Source: Sulfitobacter sp. BSw21498 (lineage in GTDB: Bacteria > Pseudomonadota > Alphaproteobacteria > Rhodobacterales > Rhodobacteraceae). From it: DNA of 64,000 bases. The stretch covers positions 620,001 through 684,000 of the forward strand of contig NZ_CP040753.1 in the NCBI RefSeq assembly GCF_006064855.1, given 5' to 3'. The translations under genes were made by a program, and so were the position numbers. The notes under the pieces are model-generated. The model saw nothing but the letters and a program-made list of their open reading frames with translations, had not been told where the DNA came from and did not search any database. This document shows positions 24,876 through 34,681 of the stretch, piece after piece (the first letter of the stretch is position 1; each line of letters starts with the position of its first letter).

Positions 24876-26267
24876 TTAACAAACAATCCGGTAGAGTTCG
24901 TTCACAAGGTCTTGTTCTCTAAACGGTTTGCTGATGATGGATGCTCCATTGTAGGCACTTCCCAAATCTGACCTATCCTGACCGCTTAGAATTAGAAACG
25001 GGACTGACAGCTCAGAGAGCTGCAACGCTATGGCATCGGTCGTCTCATGACCGAGATTCACATCAAGTAGTGCGGCGTCTGGGATTTCACGCATAGCTTC
25101 CAGCGCATTCGCCACGGACGTGAACGGCCCGCTCACTGTCGCGCCTCGAGTCTCAAGGATATCTGCGATGTCCAGACCGATGATTGGATCATCTTCAATA
25201 ACCAATATCCTTTGGCCCGAGAAAGAGACACCCCCGAGGCCTTGCTCTCGCGTCCTCGTAGCTGCAGGCGTAGGTTTGTCCGACGTTTCCCGTTGAAAGC
25301 TGTCTTTGATGACGATGTCACATATCAAACCTTGAGGTGCGAAATCGAGCTTTACAGTGCCTTCATCCCGCAGGGAATTTTGCAGGATTGTTGAGCCGAT
25401 GCCAGTGCTGCGTTCAGCAGCAACAGTTGGTCCATCAGACTCTGCCCATCTGATATGACACTCGCGTCCGACACTGGTGATGGATACTGAAACCTTGCCT
25501 GCCGCGACCGAGAGCGCCCCGTGTTTCAACGCATTTGTCAGCAGCTCGTGAAAGATCATAGCTAGGGCCTCGGATGCCTCACCCGAGAACCAGACGCTTG
25601 TGTTGCCAGTCACAGAAATACGGGTTTGCCAGTCGGCGAACACATCCATCTGCATTTTCAATATTTCGGACAGGCTTGAGCGCTCGGCCTCTTTAGCGAT
25701 CAGGACTTTATTTGAACGGGAAAGGGCCGCCAAACGCTCTACCAGTGTGTTTGCGAACTGCTCAACAGTATCATTCTTCTTTGACGTTTGACGGATCATG
25801 GCGTTCATGATCGTAAAGGTGTTCGAAACGCGGTGGTTGAGCTCGTTTGATAGCAGTCTGAGGCGATCCTCGTTCTGCTTTGTCTCGGTAATATCGATGA
25901 CATGGCCAATAAACTTGGTGATCTCGCCTTTATCCGAAAACTTTGGCATCCCCTTTGCGCTGATCCAGCGATCCACGCCGTCCGCGCGCTGTATGCGCGT
26001 CTCAAAGGACCATGATTTCCGATCATTCAGGGACGCGGTCAACAGGGCGTTTACCCGCTCCCGGTCTTCTTCTACGACATGCTTAAGGAAGATCTCTGCG
26101 CTCCAATGAGGAAGCAGACTGTCATATCCAAATATCCGGTCATGTCGCAAATTTCGCAGTGCCGTGCCCGTTACGGCGTCCAACTCCCAAATTCCGATTT
26201 CAGACGTTGCAAGCAGAAGGTCCAGGTGCTCGCCTGAATTATCCAAAAGGGCAGGGTTATCCTTCAA
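24876..26267 (-). CDS. PAS-HWE-type histidine kinase with C-terminal receiver
   Basis: Hybrid sensor kinase of about 463 aa with no membrane segments, so it is cytoplasmic. In order: a PAS domain with PAC tail (about 15-130, ending IGHVIDITETKQNEDRL), an HWE/HisKA_2 dimerisation region with phospho-acceptor His in SNELNHRVSNTFTI (about 147), an HWE-type ATPase (HELLTNALKHGAL near 240, the W-x-E in IRWAESDG near 273, TGIGSTIL near 288), and a receiver (RILVIEDDPIIGLDIA, phospho-acceptor Asp in AALLDVNLG near 395, Lys in SKPF). The frame is open to GTG 26288, but AGGAGG lies 5 bp before TTG 26267. HWE kinases often feed light or general-stress signalling in alphaproteobacteria. PAS lacks an obvious LOV cysteine motif. 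Confidence 0.88.
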   Translation of the reverse strand: MKDNPALLDNSGEHLDLLLATSEIGIWELDAVTGTALRNLRHDRIFGYDSLLPHWSAEIFLKHVVEEDRERVNALLTASLNDRKSWSFETRIQRADGVDRWISAKGMPKFSDKGEITKFIGHVIDITETKQNEDRLRLLSNELNHRVSNTFTIMNAMIRQTSKKNDTVEQFANTLVERLAALSRSNKVLIAKEAERSSLSEILKMQMDVFADWQTRISVTGNTSVWFSGEASEALAMIFHELLTNALKHGALSVAAGKVSVSITSVGRECHIRWAESDGPTVAAERSTGIGSTILQNSLRDEGTVKLDFAPQGLICDIVIKDSFQRETSDKPTPAATRTREQGLGGVSFSGQRILVIEDDPIIGLDIADILETRGATVSGPFTSVANALEAMREIPDAALLDVNLGHETTDAIALQLSELSVPFLILSGQDRSDLGSAYNGASIISKPFREQDLVNELYRIVC

Positions 26268-26330
26268 CGTGGCCTCCTGACGGATCACGCTTCACACAGA
26301 AGGCAGCTCACACAGAAGGCAGCGCTCAAT

Positions 26331-28664
26331 TCACCCATCACGATTACCTTGGCTCAACTGTGAGCCGGAAGCGAGCGCCTTGGCAACTACGTCGCCGAGA
26401 TGACTGTCCGCGAACGGCTTTGCGAGGCGTGCTGCCATGTAACGATAGGACCCCTCCGGCAATTCGCCGTAGCCAGTGCAAAGGATAATGGGTAGGTCCG
26501 GTTTGTGCGCCGCAATCCTCTCTGAAAGCTGAACGCCGGTCATTCCGGGCATGCCTTGGTCCGTGATGACAAGGTCGATATCCGAATTTTCCGCAAGAAT
26601 AGAGAGCGCATCATCACCGTTCGTAGCATCCAAAACATCATGTCCCATATCCTCGAGTATGGCGACCGTTCCCATCAGAACAAGACAGTCATCGTCGACG
26701 ACAAGTATCCGAAGATCCCTATCAAGAGGGGAGGGGGCAGACTGGTGCGATGGCTCTTGCTCGTTCACGATAATTGCTTCTTTGCTCAAACTCGGAAGCA
26801 CGATTTCCGCGGTCGTACCTTGGCCCGGAGCGCTTTTAAGCCTAAATGCTCCGCCAGACTGTTTGGCAAGGCCGTGAACCATGCTCAAACCAAGCCCCGT
26901 ACCTTTGCCCACGCCTTTTGTCGTGAAAAAAGGCTCGGTGGCTTGGGATAGGGTCTGGGCATCCATTCCCGGTCCGTCGTCGATAACCGAAATGGACAAA
27001 TAGTCTCCGTCAAGCAAATCCGCTGGTGCGTCGTTTTCCAGCTTCTTGACATTCACTGATAGCTGGCCTTGGCCGTCAAGTGCATCTCGTGCGTTCACTG
27101 CGAGGTTCAGTATCGCCATCTCCAGCTGACCCATATCGACCATAGCCGCAGGCAGATCAGGTGCGAAGTTGTACGATATCTCGATCCCGGGTCCAACAGA
27201 GCTGCGCAGAAGCTGGTCCATGTCTTGAATGCTTTGTAGGTCTACAGCCTTAGGCGCAAGTTCCTGTTTCTTTGCGAAGGCAAGCATATGCTGAACGAGC
27301 CGCTTCCCGCGATCCGCACCTGCGAGCGCATTTTGCAGCAGGGCATTTGCTTGATCGCTCTCATTGCTCGCATGTTTTTGCAAGAGGTGCAGGCTAGACT
27401 GGATGGCGGCAAGTAAGTTGTTGAAATCGTGCGCGACGCCTCCGGTAAGCTGTCCCAAAGTCTCGATCTTGCGGGATTGCGCCAGCGCCTCTTCGGTCTG
27501 CCTAAGCTGTTCTTCCTGCCTGCGACGCTCGTCGACATTGCGTCCTGTTGCAAATATCACCCCGCCATTAACAACAGCGGTCCACCCGTACCAATGCCGA
27601 TTGCCCTGCGTGTCTACTATCCTGATTTCAGAATGATCGACTTTCCCGGTTTCCGACAACCCAGCGAAAAGGTCGTGCGCGTAAGCCTTGTCCTCTTCGG
27701 CAATGAGCGTGTCAAACAGCATACCCTTTAGATCGGCTGGCGCATATCCCAGCTGTCTCTCCCAAGCGTCACTTGCCTCAAGATAGCGGCCTTCAAGGGA
27801 AAGGATAAGGTGAAGATCAGGCGACGCGGACCACAGCTTGCTGCGCTCGGCGCGGCGGAGTTCCAGCTCGGCTTCCCGCGCCATTTCCTCGGTGATGTCT
27901 CGTGCGGTGGCATAGATTTTGCCATCGTTAGGCACTGAAACCCACGACAGCCAGCGATAGCCGCCGTTCCGGTGGCGGTACCGGTTGACGAAACGAAGAA
28001 CAGGCTGGTTGTTCTTGCAAGCCTCGAACGCTTGAAGCGTGTCTTCAAGATCATCGGGGTGAACAAGATCTGGGAAGGGGGTAGATGCAAGATCTTGTTG
28101 CGTCCAGCCCAAGACCGCTGTCATCGCCGGGTTACACTGCTCGAAGATTCCAAGGTGATTTGAGACGACTTGGATGTCCGGGGAAACGTCCCACGTCTTG
28201 GCTCTAGCGCCTAGCTCAGCCTTGATCTTATTTTCCAGCTCAACCGCACGTTCTTTCAAACGCAGCTCGTTCTGTTCGCGTTCGGTGACGTCAAAAAACA
28301 ACAAACCGAAGCGATTTTCGCTGACGGGGAATGCGCGAATATCGTAGGTGCGCCCGAGCTCTGAAACAGGGCCAACAAAAGTTTGAGGCTGCTGAACGAT
28401 CGCGACCCGAGCGAACCCTTCAAGCCAATGTTTTTCTACACCGGGAATAACCTCTGTGACGAGCTTTCCCGCAATGCCCTGCGAACTCAGCCCTGTAAGC
28501 TGCGACCACGCTTCGTTCACATGGAGGTACCGCCAATTGACCTCATTGTCGCTTTCGTGAACGACTTCAGCAATCACCAACCCCTCGTGAAGCCGATTAA
28601 ATACGGAAGGCCAATCTACATCGGACAGATGTTCCTGCCGACGCTCCGAACGGAGGTTGCTCAT
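26331..28664 (-). CDS. Multi-PAS hybrid histidine kinase
   Basis: Soluble hybrid kinase of about 777 aa. Three PAS domains in series (roughly 20-135, 165-285 and 290-405; the second and third carry WSPD/WDVSPD-like starts and R-x-ITEEM/R-x-VDERR exits) lead by a coiled coil to a HisKA domain with His in LTGGVAHDFNNLLA (about 420), an HATPase_c domain (NLAVNARDAL, DDGPGMD, GKGTGLGLSMVHGL), and a C-terminal receiver (VVDDDCLVL, Asp in LVITDQGMPG, Lys in LAKPF). ATG 28664 follows GGGAAGG. No cognate output gene is adjacent. It is immediately upstream of the HWE kinase in the same direction, so the pair may form one phosphorelay. Confidence 0.9.
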   Translation of the reverse strand: MSNLRSERRQEHLSDVDWPSVFNRLHEGLVIAEVVHESDNEVNWRYLHVNEAWSQLTGLSSQGIAGKLVTEVIPGVEKHWLEGFARVAIVQQPQTFVGPVSELGRTYDIRAFPVSENRFGLLFFDVTEREQNELRLKERAVELENKIKAELGARAKTWDVSPDIQVVSNHLGIFEQCNPAMTAVLGWTQQDLASTPFPDLVHPDDLEDTLQAFEACKNNQPVLRFVNRYRHRNGGYRWLSWVSVPNDGKIYATARDITEEMAREAELELRRAERSKLWSASPDLHLILSLEGRYLEASDAWERQLGYAPADLKGMLFDTLIAEEDKAYAHDLFAGLSETGKVDHSEIRIVDTQGNRHWYGWTAVVNGGVIFATGRNVDERRRQEEQLRQTEEALAQSRKIETLGQLTGGVAHDFNNLLAAIQSSLHLLQKHASNESDQANALLQNALAGADRGKRLVQHMLAFAKKQELAPKAVDLQSIQDMDQLLRSSVGPGIEISYNFAPDLPAAMVDMGQLEMAILNLAVNARDALDGQGQLSVNVKKLENDAPADLLDGDYLSISVIDDGPGMDAQTLSQATEPFFTTKGVGKGTGLGLSMVHGLAKQSGGAFRLKSAPGQGTTAEIVLPSLSKEAIIVNEQEPSHQSAPSPLDRDLRILVVDDDCLVLMGTVAILEDMGHDVLDATNGDDALSILAENSDIDLVITDQGMPGMTGVQLSERIAAHKPDLPIILCTGYGELPEGSYRYMAARLAKPFADSHLGDVVAKALASGSQLSQGNRDG

Positions 28665-28896
28665 GGTGGTCTTACCTTCCCTGTCCCAAGTCTGTACGTC
28701 GCTCTGGCGGCACCGATTAGGCAAAAATAGAATGAGAAGCCTGTGTGACAACCCACTGGGAATAAAAAAAGGTACTGAAATCTAGGTCGGTGCCTGTAGC
28801 CGTAAGGCACCCCTAGCTTTGTCGACATTTTGGTTGGAATTTTATCAACGCACTAGCCAGACTGTCCCCAATCTTTAAAGCTGCGGACCCGAGATT

Positions 28897-29961
28897 TTAC
28901 TGGTTTGGATCTCCGAAAAAGGGGGCAAGGGCCGAGAAGTCAGTAAGACGGGACGTGCCGTTGTAAACAGGGTTCAATGCGCTCAGCGATGCCGAGGTCC
29001 CCATCGTGTGGTAATGGGCAGAGCCATGGGCGTGTTGGCCACGGGTGGCGGTATAATTGATCCCCTCGACCCCGCGGGTAATCGGGTAATGTAGAAGGAC
29101 GCCGTATTCTGACGCAGGCCGGAGGGGGAGCGAAAGGTGATGCGCGCCACCATTGTAGCGCAGGCCGGTGCGCCACTTCACCAATGGTACTTTGGTTTGG
29201 TTCATGGGCGGCGTTGCGCCGTGCGGGGTAGAAAGTTTCTTGGCGAGCGCTGCAAGAGGAAGGCAGATCGGGGGCAGGTGGCGCGGTTGCTTCAGCGCAT
29301 CGCGTTGAAGCAACCGCGCCAGCGGGCCGGCGGTGTAACTCCCAAAAAGGCGCTCGCGCATGCCGCCCATCAGCATCGTATTGGGCAGGGGGAATTTTTC
29401 GCGGAAACGTCGCGGCATCAGGGCCGAGCTGTATGCAAAGGGATCTTTCCGTGGGTCGTCATAGTGGTCAAAAGATTCCCCAAGCGGGCGGGGGCCCGCC
29501 ATATGTTCGGCGATCGGGCGGTCAGCATACATGTCGAGCATGCTGGCGATTAAGGCCTGCGCGCCTTTGCGATCCATGTCGTCGATGAGCGTCGCAAGAG
29601 AGCGCTGCGGGTAGCCGCGCCAGACCAGTCGTTCATCCACATCAATGCTCAGGCACCATCTGCCCTCTGAGAGCCCATCTAGAAGGGTCCCGCGCCAGGC
29701 GCGTTTATCCTTTGCATAGGTGGAACCCTCTTGGGGCGCAAAGACGGTGACATCGGGTTCGCGCGCAAGGATATCGGGGGTTTCATCGGTTGAACGGTCG
29801 TCCACTACGACGAACTGCATGTCCCCCATGGCGCGATAGTGCGCGAAGAGATCGGGGAGCAGATGTGCCTCGTTATGGATTAGAAACAGGCAGAGAATGC
29901 GTTTATCGAAAGATAGAGGGCCGCTGACATGGTTTAGGTATTCCTGCCACGGAGCTGTCAT
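28897..29961 (-). CDS. Family 2-type glycosyltransferase
   Basis: Glycosyltransferase-A fold protein of about 354 aa. The N terminus has RILCLFLIHNEAHLLPDLF, then VVVDDRSTDETPDI with the nucleotide-binding Asp, and the DxD-like pair in WCLSIDVDERLVW (about residues 108-120). These fit the Glyco_tranf_2_4 group, often annotated as acting on capsule or exopolysaccharide. The frame is open upstream, but ATG 29961 (MTAPWQEYL) gives the expected N terminus. No membrane segments. It points away from the GT25/GT4/GT25 genes, separated by a 668-bp gap. Donor and acceptor are unknown. Confidence 0.8.
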   Translation of the reverse strand: MTAPWQEYLNHVSGPLSFDKRILCLFLIHNEAHLLPDLFAHYRAMGDMQFVVVDDRSTDETPDILAREPDVTVFAPQEGSTYAKDKRAWRGTLLDGLSEGRWCLSIDVDERLVWRGYPQRSLATLIDDMDRKGAQALIASMLDMYADRPIAEHMAGPRPLGESFDHYDDPRKDPFAYSSALMPRRFREKFPLPNTMLMGGMRERLFGSYTAGPLARLLQRDALKQPRHLPPICLPLAALAKKLSTPHGATPPMNQTKVPLVKWRTGLRYNGGAHHLSLPLRPASEYGVLLHYPITRGVEGINYTATRGQHAHGSAHYHTMGTSASLSALNPVYNGTSRLTDFSALAPFFGDPNQ

Positions 29962-30629
29962 ATCGTGTCTCTTTCCAAAAAAGCACCCAATATAACATTT
30001 TTCAAGGATAGCTACTGCACAATGAAAACTTAGGCACCAAACAGCTGACTTCGTAAACTGTTTCGATATCCAATGGAACACCTTCGTGTCCCTAAACACA
30101 GTCTCTGCATCTGTGCTGCCGGAGGTTCAACTATGTGGCTGAGGCTGACCGTCGGAAGGTACATCGTTATGAAAAAAGAACTTGCTGGCGGGATAGCCGT
30201 AAGCTGAAAAATGCGCGATGCAGGGTTGGTAGGAGAGCGGGCCGGGTATTGCGCCCTCTGCTGCGCGGTCTGTTCAGCCCAAGGTAACCCCTCGCAATAC
30301 GCTATGATTAAACCAGCCTGACAGGTCGTAACTCTCACCGCTGCACCCTCAATCGGACACGTATGGACCCTTGCCATCGATGTGGTTACATATAGCAATG
30401 TTGCTTGATATCTTGACGGCAAAGCCGCTGCTGCACGATCAAAATTATTTGTGGGCACAGCGTCGATAATATTTGCGTCGCGTCGACGGTATGGATGATG
30501 ATTGGATCACAGTAATGATTGATATGACTAAGGCCGCAGATCAGGCGATGGTTGTGGATAGTCGCGCCCGCGCATGCACCGATGCGGCACGCGTTCACGA
30601 GAACCTCCAGTCAAGCGGGAACGCATAAG
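29962..30629. other. Non-coding gap between divergent glycosyltransferase genes
   Basis: About 670 bp. Overlapping frames exist (e.g. minus strand 30030-30458), but none shows a family motif or ribosome site. It is presumably the divergent promoter region. Confidence 0.4.
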
Positions 30630-31385
30630 ATGTGGCCGTCCTATGTGATTAACCTTGCTGACAACACCGCCCGTCTTGACGCGGTCACTAAAATTATGAC
30701 CGCACAGGGCATTGCCTTCGAGCGGGTCGAAGGCGTGAACGGCTGGGCCTTGACCGAGGCCGAGATTGCCCGAACCTACGACGCCATGCGCAATGCCAAA
30801 GAGGGCCGTCATCCGTTGGTGCCGGCTGAAATCGGGTGTTACCTGTCGCATATAGCGGCGTGGCAGCGCATTGCAGACGGTGACGCCGCAGGCGGATTTA
30901 TCTTTGAAGATGATTTCGACGCAACATCGCAGCTCGGGCCCGTTTTAAGGGCGCTGAGCGTCGACACAGCTGGCGACTGGGATATGACCAAACTGTTCAC
31001 GCTGGATAAAGATGTGGAGCTTTGTGGCCCACGGTCATTGCTTGATGATGTCTTGATCGGCACGCCCTACCGTGTGCCAACCTGTCTGATAGGTTATGCG
31101 CTCACCAAAAGCGCGGCTGCGCGTTTGGTTGCCCAAGCCTTGCCGTTTTTCCGTCCCGTAGATGAAGACCAAAAATTCGTCTGGGAAACCGGGCTGCGGG
31201 TCGCTTTGGTTTTGCCGCCGCCTGTGGTTCTTGGGGATCAGCAGACCGTTACCGGAACAGTCGGACGGGCGCGGCGCACAGCGCGTCGCGGCGGTTTCGT
31301 TCAATTTCTGCACCGCGCACGTTACGCGCTGAGGTATCGCCTTGCTTTGGCGCGGCATAGACGGCGCGAAGGATGGCGCACGTGA
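30630..31385 (+). CDS. Glycosyltransferase family 25 (LPS-type)
   Basis: About 251 aa. GT25 hallmarks are present: the N-terminal YVINLADNTARLDAV, then FERVEGVNG, the GCYLSHIAAWQRI block (about 75-87) and the acidic FIFEDDFDA (about 96-104), which is the metal/nucleotide DxD-type site. These enzymes add galactose or similar sugars to lipooligosaccharide or other surface glycans. ATG 30630 is preferred to the upstream in-frame TTG. The last 13 bp overlap the following GT4 gene, so the genes are translationally coupled. The C terminus is rich in Arg, suggesting peripheral membrane association. Confidence 0.87.
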   Translation: MWPSYVINLADNTARLDAVTKIMTAQGIAFERVEGVNGWALTEAEIARTYDAMRNAKEGRHPLVPAEIGCYLSHIAAWQRIADGDAAGGFIFEDDFDATSQLGPVLRALSVDTAGDWDMTKLFTLDKDVELCGPRSLLDDVLIGTPYRVPTCLIGYALTKSAAARLVAQALPFFRPVDEDQKFVWETGLRVALVLPPPVVLGDQQTVTGTVGRARRTARRGGFVQFLHRARYALRYRLALARHRRREGWRT

Positions 31386-32434
31386 CCGCGGCCAAGACCA
31401 GGGAGCCACGGGTTCTCCACATTCACTTTGGCAAAGAAGGTGGCGCCGAACGGTTCTTTGTGAACCTAGCCCATGCCTTTGCCGAGCGCGGCGTCGAGCA
31501 GCGTTTTATTATCCGGCCTAACCGCAGTTGGGAGCCAGAGATATCCCCGCTTGGTCCGGTGATACGCAATAATTTCAGCCGCATCTCGCCGATGTCGCTT
31601 GTCGCGCATTATCAAGCTGACCGTTGGGTGAAAAGTTGGAAGCCAGACGCGGTAATGGCATGGATGCCACGGGCGGGCCGGCTTTTGCACAGCTGGCCTG
31701 ATACTGTAAAGCTCGCTCGGATGGGTGACTTTCCGCAAAACCTCAAGCATTTTGGCAAATGCGACCTGCTTGTCGGTAATCTGCCCGGCATTGCAACGCG
31801 GTGTCGGGATCTTGGCTGGACCAAGCCTGTGCTGACAATCTCAAACTTTGCACGGGACATTACGCCGGTCGCGATTGACCGCGCCAGCCTGAACACGCCC
31901 GAGGACGCTTTTGTCGTGGCTGCAAGCGGACGCTTTGTGCCGCGCAAGGGGTTTGATGTGCTGATACGGGCTGTGGCCAAGCTGCCTGGGGCTCATCTAT
32001 GGTTGCTGGGCGACGGTCGGGAACGCGGCAACCTTGAGGCGTTAGCGCGCGAGCTTGGCATGGCAGAGAGGGTTCATTTTACCGGCTGGGTATCCGAGCC
32101 ATTTCACGTCGTGGCTGCCGCCGATGCTTTCGTTATGCCCTCGCGCCATGAACCGCTTGGCAACACTCTTTTGGAGGCCTGGAAAGTCGGCGTGCCAACC
32201 GTTGCCACCCGGTCCGAAGGGCCGGATTGGTATATGCGGGATGGCATTGACGGTATCGTAACCGAAATCGATGATCACGACGCGATTGCGGCAGGTTTGG
32301 CGCGCATCCGCGATGATAAAACGCTCGCTGCGACTTTTGTTGCTGGCGCCCGTGAGCGTCTGGACCAGTATTTTAGCAAATCCGCCATTGTGGACGCCTA
32401 TCTAAAAGTCTTCTCTGGCGACTTCAGCGGTTAG
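31373..32434 (+). CDS. Glycosyltransferase family 4 (GT-B fold)
   Basis: About 353 aa with a two-Rossmann GT-B layout. The N-terminal half opens VLHIHFGKEGGAERFFVNLA (acceptor side). The C-terminal half has VAASGRFVPRKGFDVLIRAV (near 180-200), the nucleotide-binding LWLLGDGRERGNLEALA and the EX7E-type motif in MPSRHEPLGNTLLEAWKVGVPTVA (near 258-280), all intact. It lies between two GT25 genes in an overlapping operon, so it likely builds one branch of a cell-surface oligosaccharide. It is similar to glycosyltransferases that act in LPS core synthesis. Sugar specificity cannot be told. Confidence 0.9.
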   Translation: MAHVTAAKTREPRVLHIHFGKEGGAERFFVNLAHAFAERGVEQRFIIRPNRSWEPEISPLGPVIRNNFSRISPMSLVAHYQADRWVKSWKPDAVMAWMPRAGRLLHSWPDTVKLARMGDFPQNLKHFGKCDLLVGNLPGIATRCRDLGWTKPVLTISNFARDITPVAIDRASLNTPEDAFVVAASGRFVPRKGFDVLIRAVAKLPGAHLWLLGDGRERGNLEALARELGMAERVHFTGWVSEPFHVVAAADAFVMPSRHEPLGNTLLEAWKVGVPTVATRSEGPDWYMRDGIDGIVTEIDDHDAIAAGLARIRDDKTLAATFVAGARERLDQYFSKSAIVDAYLKVFSGDFSG

Positions 32435-32438
32435 CTTG

Positions 32439-33191
32439 ATGCGCGCGCTTGTCATCAATCTTGCCCGTGAAACGCAACGGTTGGCATTTCAGCGCGCCCA
32501 GGCTGAACGGCTGGGTTTAGGGCTTGATGTGGTGCCCGCGATAGGCGTGGCGCAGCTGCCAAGCCTTGCGAATGATCTGGATTGGAGCCGCTGGCAAAGA
32601 CCTTTACGAGATGTCGAAAAAGCGTGCCTTTTGTCGCATCGGTCTGCGTGGCAGCGGGTTGTCGCAGCGGGCGAGCCGGTCCTCATCCTGGAGGATGACG
32701 CGTGGCTTATGCCTTCTGTCGCCCCGTTTCTTGCCCAAGCCAGCCAGATTACGGGCATAGAACACCTGAGCCTTGAAACACGCGGCCGTAAAAAGCTGTT
32801 GGGGGCCGCGCACCCGCAGATGCCAGACCTGCGGCGGCTGTGGCTCGACCGAAGCGGGGCCGCCGCTTATGTCCTTTGGCCCGAAGGGGCGCGTAAGCTT
32901 CTTGAGCGGTCGGCGAAAGTGCCGGCGCTCGCAGACGCCGTGATCGTAGAGACCCCCCAGCTCAAGCGCTGGCAGTCCGCCCCCGCACAAGCCATCCAAA
33001 TCGATATGGCGTCACGGTATGGGCTCACGCCTCCTATTCCGGTGAGCAGCGCAATTTCTAGCGTGGCGCGGCCGTTGCAGGGCGGAACCCGTCATCGTTT
33101 TAGGCGATATATGCGGCAGTTGGTGATGGGGGCTGTCATGCTGCGCCCGGGCACTGAACGCATTGAGCTTTGGCCGCAGGTAGATGGTTAG
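32439..33191 (+). CDS. Glycosyltransferase family 25 (second copy)
   Basis: About 250 aa, related to the gene at 30630 but clearly diverged. Motifs are RALVINLARETQRLAFQRAQ, the CLLSHRSAWQRVVAAGEPVLILEDDAWL block (about 63-90; acidic EDD) and a middle segment AAYVLWPEGARKLLE typical of GT25. ATG 32439 follows the GT4 stop by 4 bp and is preferred over TTG 32436. Third gene of the operon. The pattern GT25-GT4-GT25 suggests sequential sugar additions on one glycan. Confidence 0.87.
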   Translation: MRALVINLARETQRLAFQRAQAERLGLGLDVVPAIGVAQLPSLANDLDWSRWQRPLRDVEKACLLSHRSAWQRVVAAGEPVLILEDDAWLMPSVAPFLAQASQITGIEHLSLETRGRKKLLGAAHPQMPDLRRLWLDRSGAAAYVLWPEGARKLLERSAKVPALADAVIVETPQLKRWQSAPAQAIQIDMASRYGLTPPIPVSSAISSVARPLQGGTRHRFRRYMRQLVMGAVMLRPGTERIELWPQVDG

Positions 33192-33292
33192 ACGCTGCCA
33201 AGCTGCGTAAGGGCCGGTGCGAAGCCATGATGCGGCCACAAGTCCGAGCGCACCGATGCGCATAATCCCTACGCGTCATCGGTACCTCGAAC

Positions 33293-34345
33293 TCACAGCA
33301 CCTTCGATGAAGTGCTCAGCCTTGTAAGCCAGGGCGCCAAAGATTTGGTCCTTTGATCCTGAGCTGCGAAAAATTCTGCATTTTTAATACAGTTCGCGAG
33401 GAGCTCTTTGGTCACGCCGATGCGATCATACCGTCTGGCGCGATCTGCATCGTACCAACCGAACTTTTGTTGCTGGTCTACGATGAGGAGACATCGATGT
33501 ATGGCCTGAAGCGCTGCGAACCTGAAGAAAACGGATCTATTTTGCTGTTTCAAAACGCCGGTTTGCTCCAGAAGTTCGACCGATTTGTCCGCTGTAAACG
33601 GCCAGAATTCGTCGGCGACAAGGAAGACAGCATCCTCCATCCCAATTCTGCGGCCGTAATCCTCCCAGTCGAACCATATGATCCTACCGTCATCTGAAAC
33701 GGCTGCGTTTCCTGGTCGGGCGTCCCATTTCACAAATTCTACGGGCAAGCCTAGAATGCTATGTGCGAGCGCGTTTTCATCAATTTCGGGGGCAGGGGCA
33801 TCTAGGGCTTGTCCAAGACGCCGCGGTCCGGATGCAAAGCGCATCGCCCACGCAGGATTGGTCGCAATCGAGGGGGTCTCGCGCAAGAAGTCCTTTTGAA
33901 TAGTCCGCTTTATACGCATCAGACTTTCGATTGCCGCAACAGCAAGGTCATCTCTGTCAGCGCCCGACCGTCGCAACAATGCACTTGTCAGACGTCTGCT
34001 GCCCACATCGCTTTGAAATGTCCAGCCGTCGTGTACACCGAGCAAAGCTGGAACGTCCGCCTCGGCCTGTGAAAGATATTCTAGAATACGAATTTCTCTT
34101 AGCCGGCGTTTTGGGTCAGCGCGCCATGACGCGATGATCTGTTGGTCGTGAAAATGTATCCGGACGCTCGCCCTTTCCCGCCCTCCGGGGGCGGTTATTT
34201 TTTCTATGGGTTTGCCAAAAAAAGCTTCTGCTGCCTGTGCGGCATGATCTGCCGACGGGCGCTTTGGTTTGGGGTTTTTGTTTGGATGGTCTGGCGTATT
34301 CACGTGATATTCAACCTGTACGGGTGGCGCTGTGTAATGAATCAA
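33293..34345 (-). CDS. APH/choline-kinase-like phosphotransferase
   Basis: Protein-kinase-like small-molecule phosphotransferase, up to 350 aa. The catalytic loop is FVKWDARPGNAAVSDDGRII (about 205-225): Asp and Asn are present but the usual His of HxD is Lys (KWD). The metal-binding DxD-type residues follow in WFDWEDYGR. An N-terminal lobe with IHFHDQQIIASWRAD near 70 may supply the ATP-binding Lys equivalent. The start is uncertain (TTG 34345 used; a GTG near 34303 is possible). It is convergent with the glycosyltransferase operon and could phosphorylate a sugar or lipid headgroup (inference). It is not a known resistance enzyme. Confidence 0.72.
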   Translation of the reverse strand: MIHYTAPPVQVEYHVNTPDHPNKNPKPKRPSADHAAQAAEAFFGKPIEKITAPGGRERASVRIHFHDQQIIASWRADPKRRLREIRILEYLSQAEADVPALLGVHDGWTFQSDVGSRRLTSALLRRSGADRDDLAVAAIESLMRIKRTIQKDFLRETPSIATNPAWAMRFASGPRRLGQALDAPAPEIDENALAHSILGLPVEFVKWDARPGNAAVSDDGRIIWFDWEDYGRRIGMEDAVFLVADEFWPFTADKSVELLEQTGVLKQQNRSVFFRFAALQAIHRCLLIVDQQQKFGWYDADRARRYDRIGVTKELLANCIKNAEFFAAQDQRTKSLAPWLTRLSTSSKVL

Positions 34346-34681
34346 GCTAGGAACGAAAAGGATAACCTGCCGGCATCTACCTCTTTTTGATTACAGCGGG
34401 AGTGTTTCATTGCTATTGTGTATGAAATAGAAACGTTTCTTCTTTTGCCTTAAAAGTATCACAATTCTATGATGGTGCATTATTTCAGTTTAAAATCAAC
34501 GTATTAGAGATAAAAGTCCTTTTTGCGCATCGTTTGGCTTGGCCCGCTGATTTCATGGCTCTTGCGCGCTTTTTCCTGCACGCTATAGATTAGTTTAGTT
34601 CTCTACACCCCAGTTTTTCAAATTCGCAGTCATGCTGCAAAGTCACACCTAGTATTTTTAGGTTCAAAGGATGCTCATCAA
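34346..34681. promoter_or_regulatory. AT-rich upstream region of the RTX gene
   Basis: About 335 bp, strikingly AT-rich compared with its surroundings, with no gene. It should contain divergent promoters for the kinase-like gene and the RTX gene. No clear operator was identified. Confidence 0.35.

Noticed and set aside
30030..30458. Minus-strand open frame of 142 codons between glycosyltransferase genes
   Set aside because: No ribosome site, no family motif and unusual composition; likely chance.
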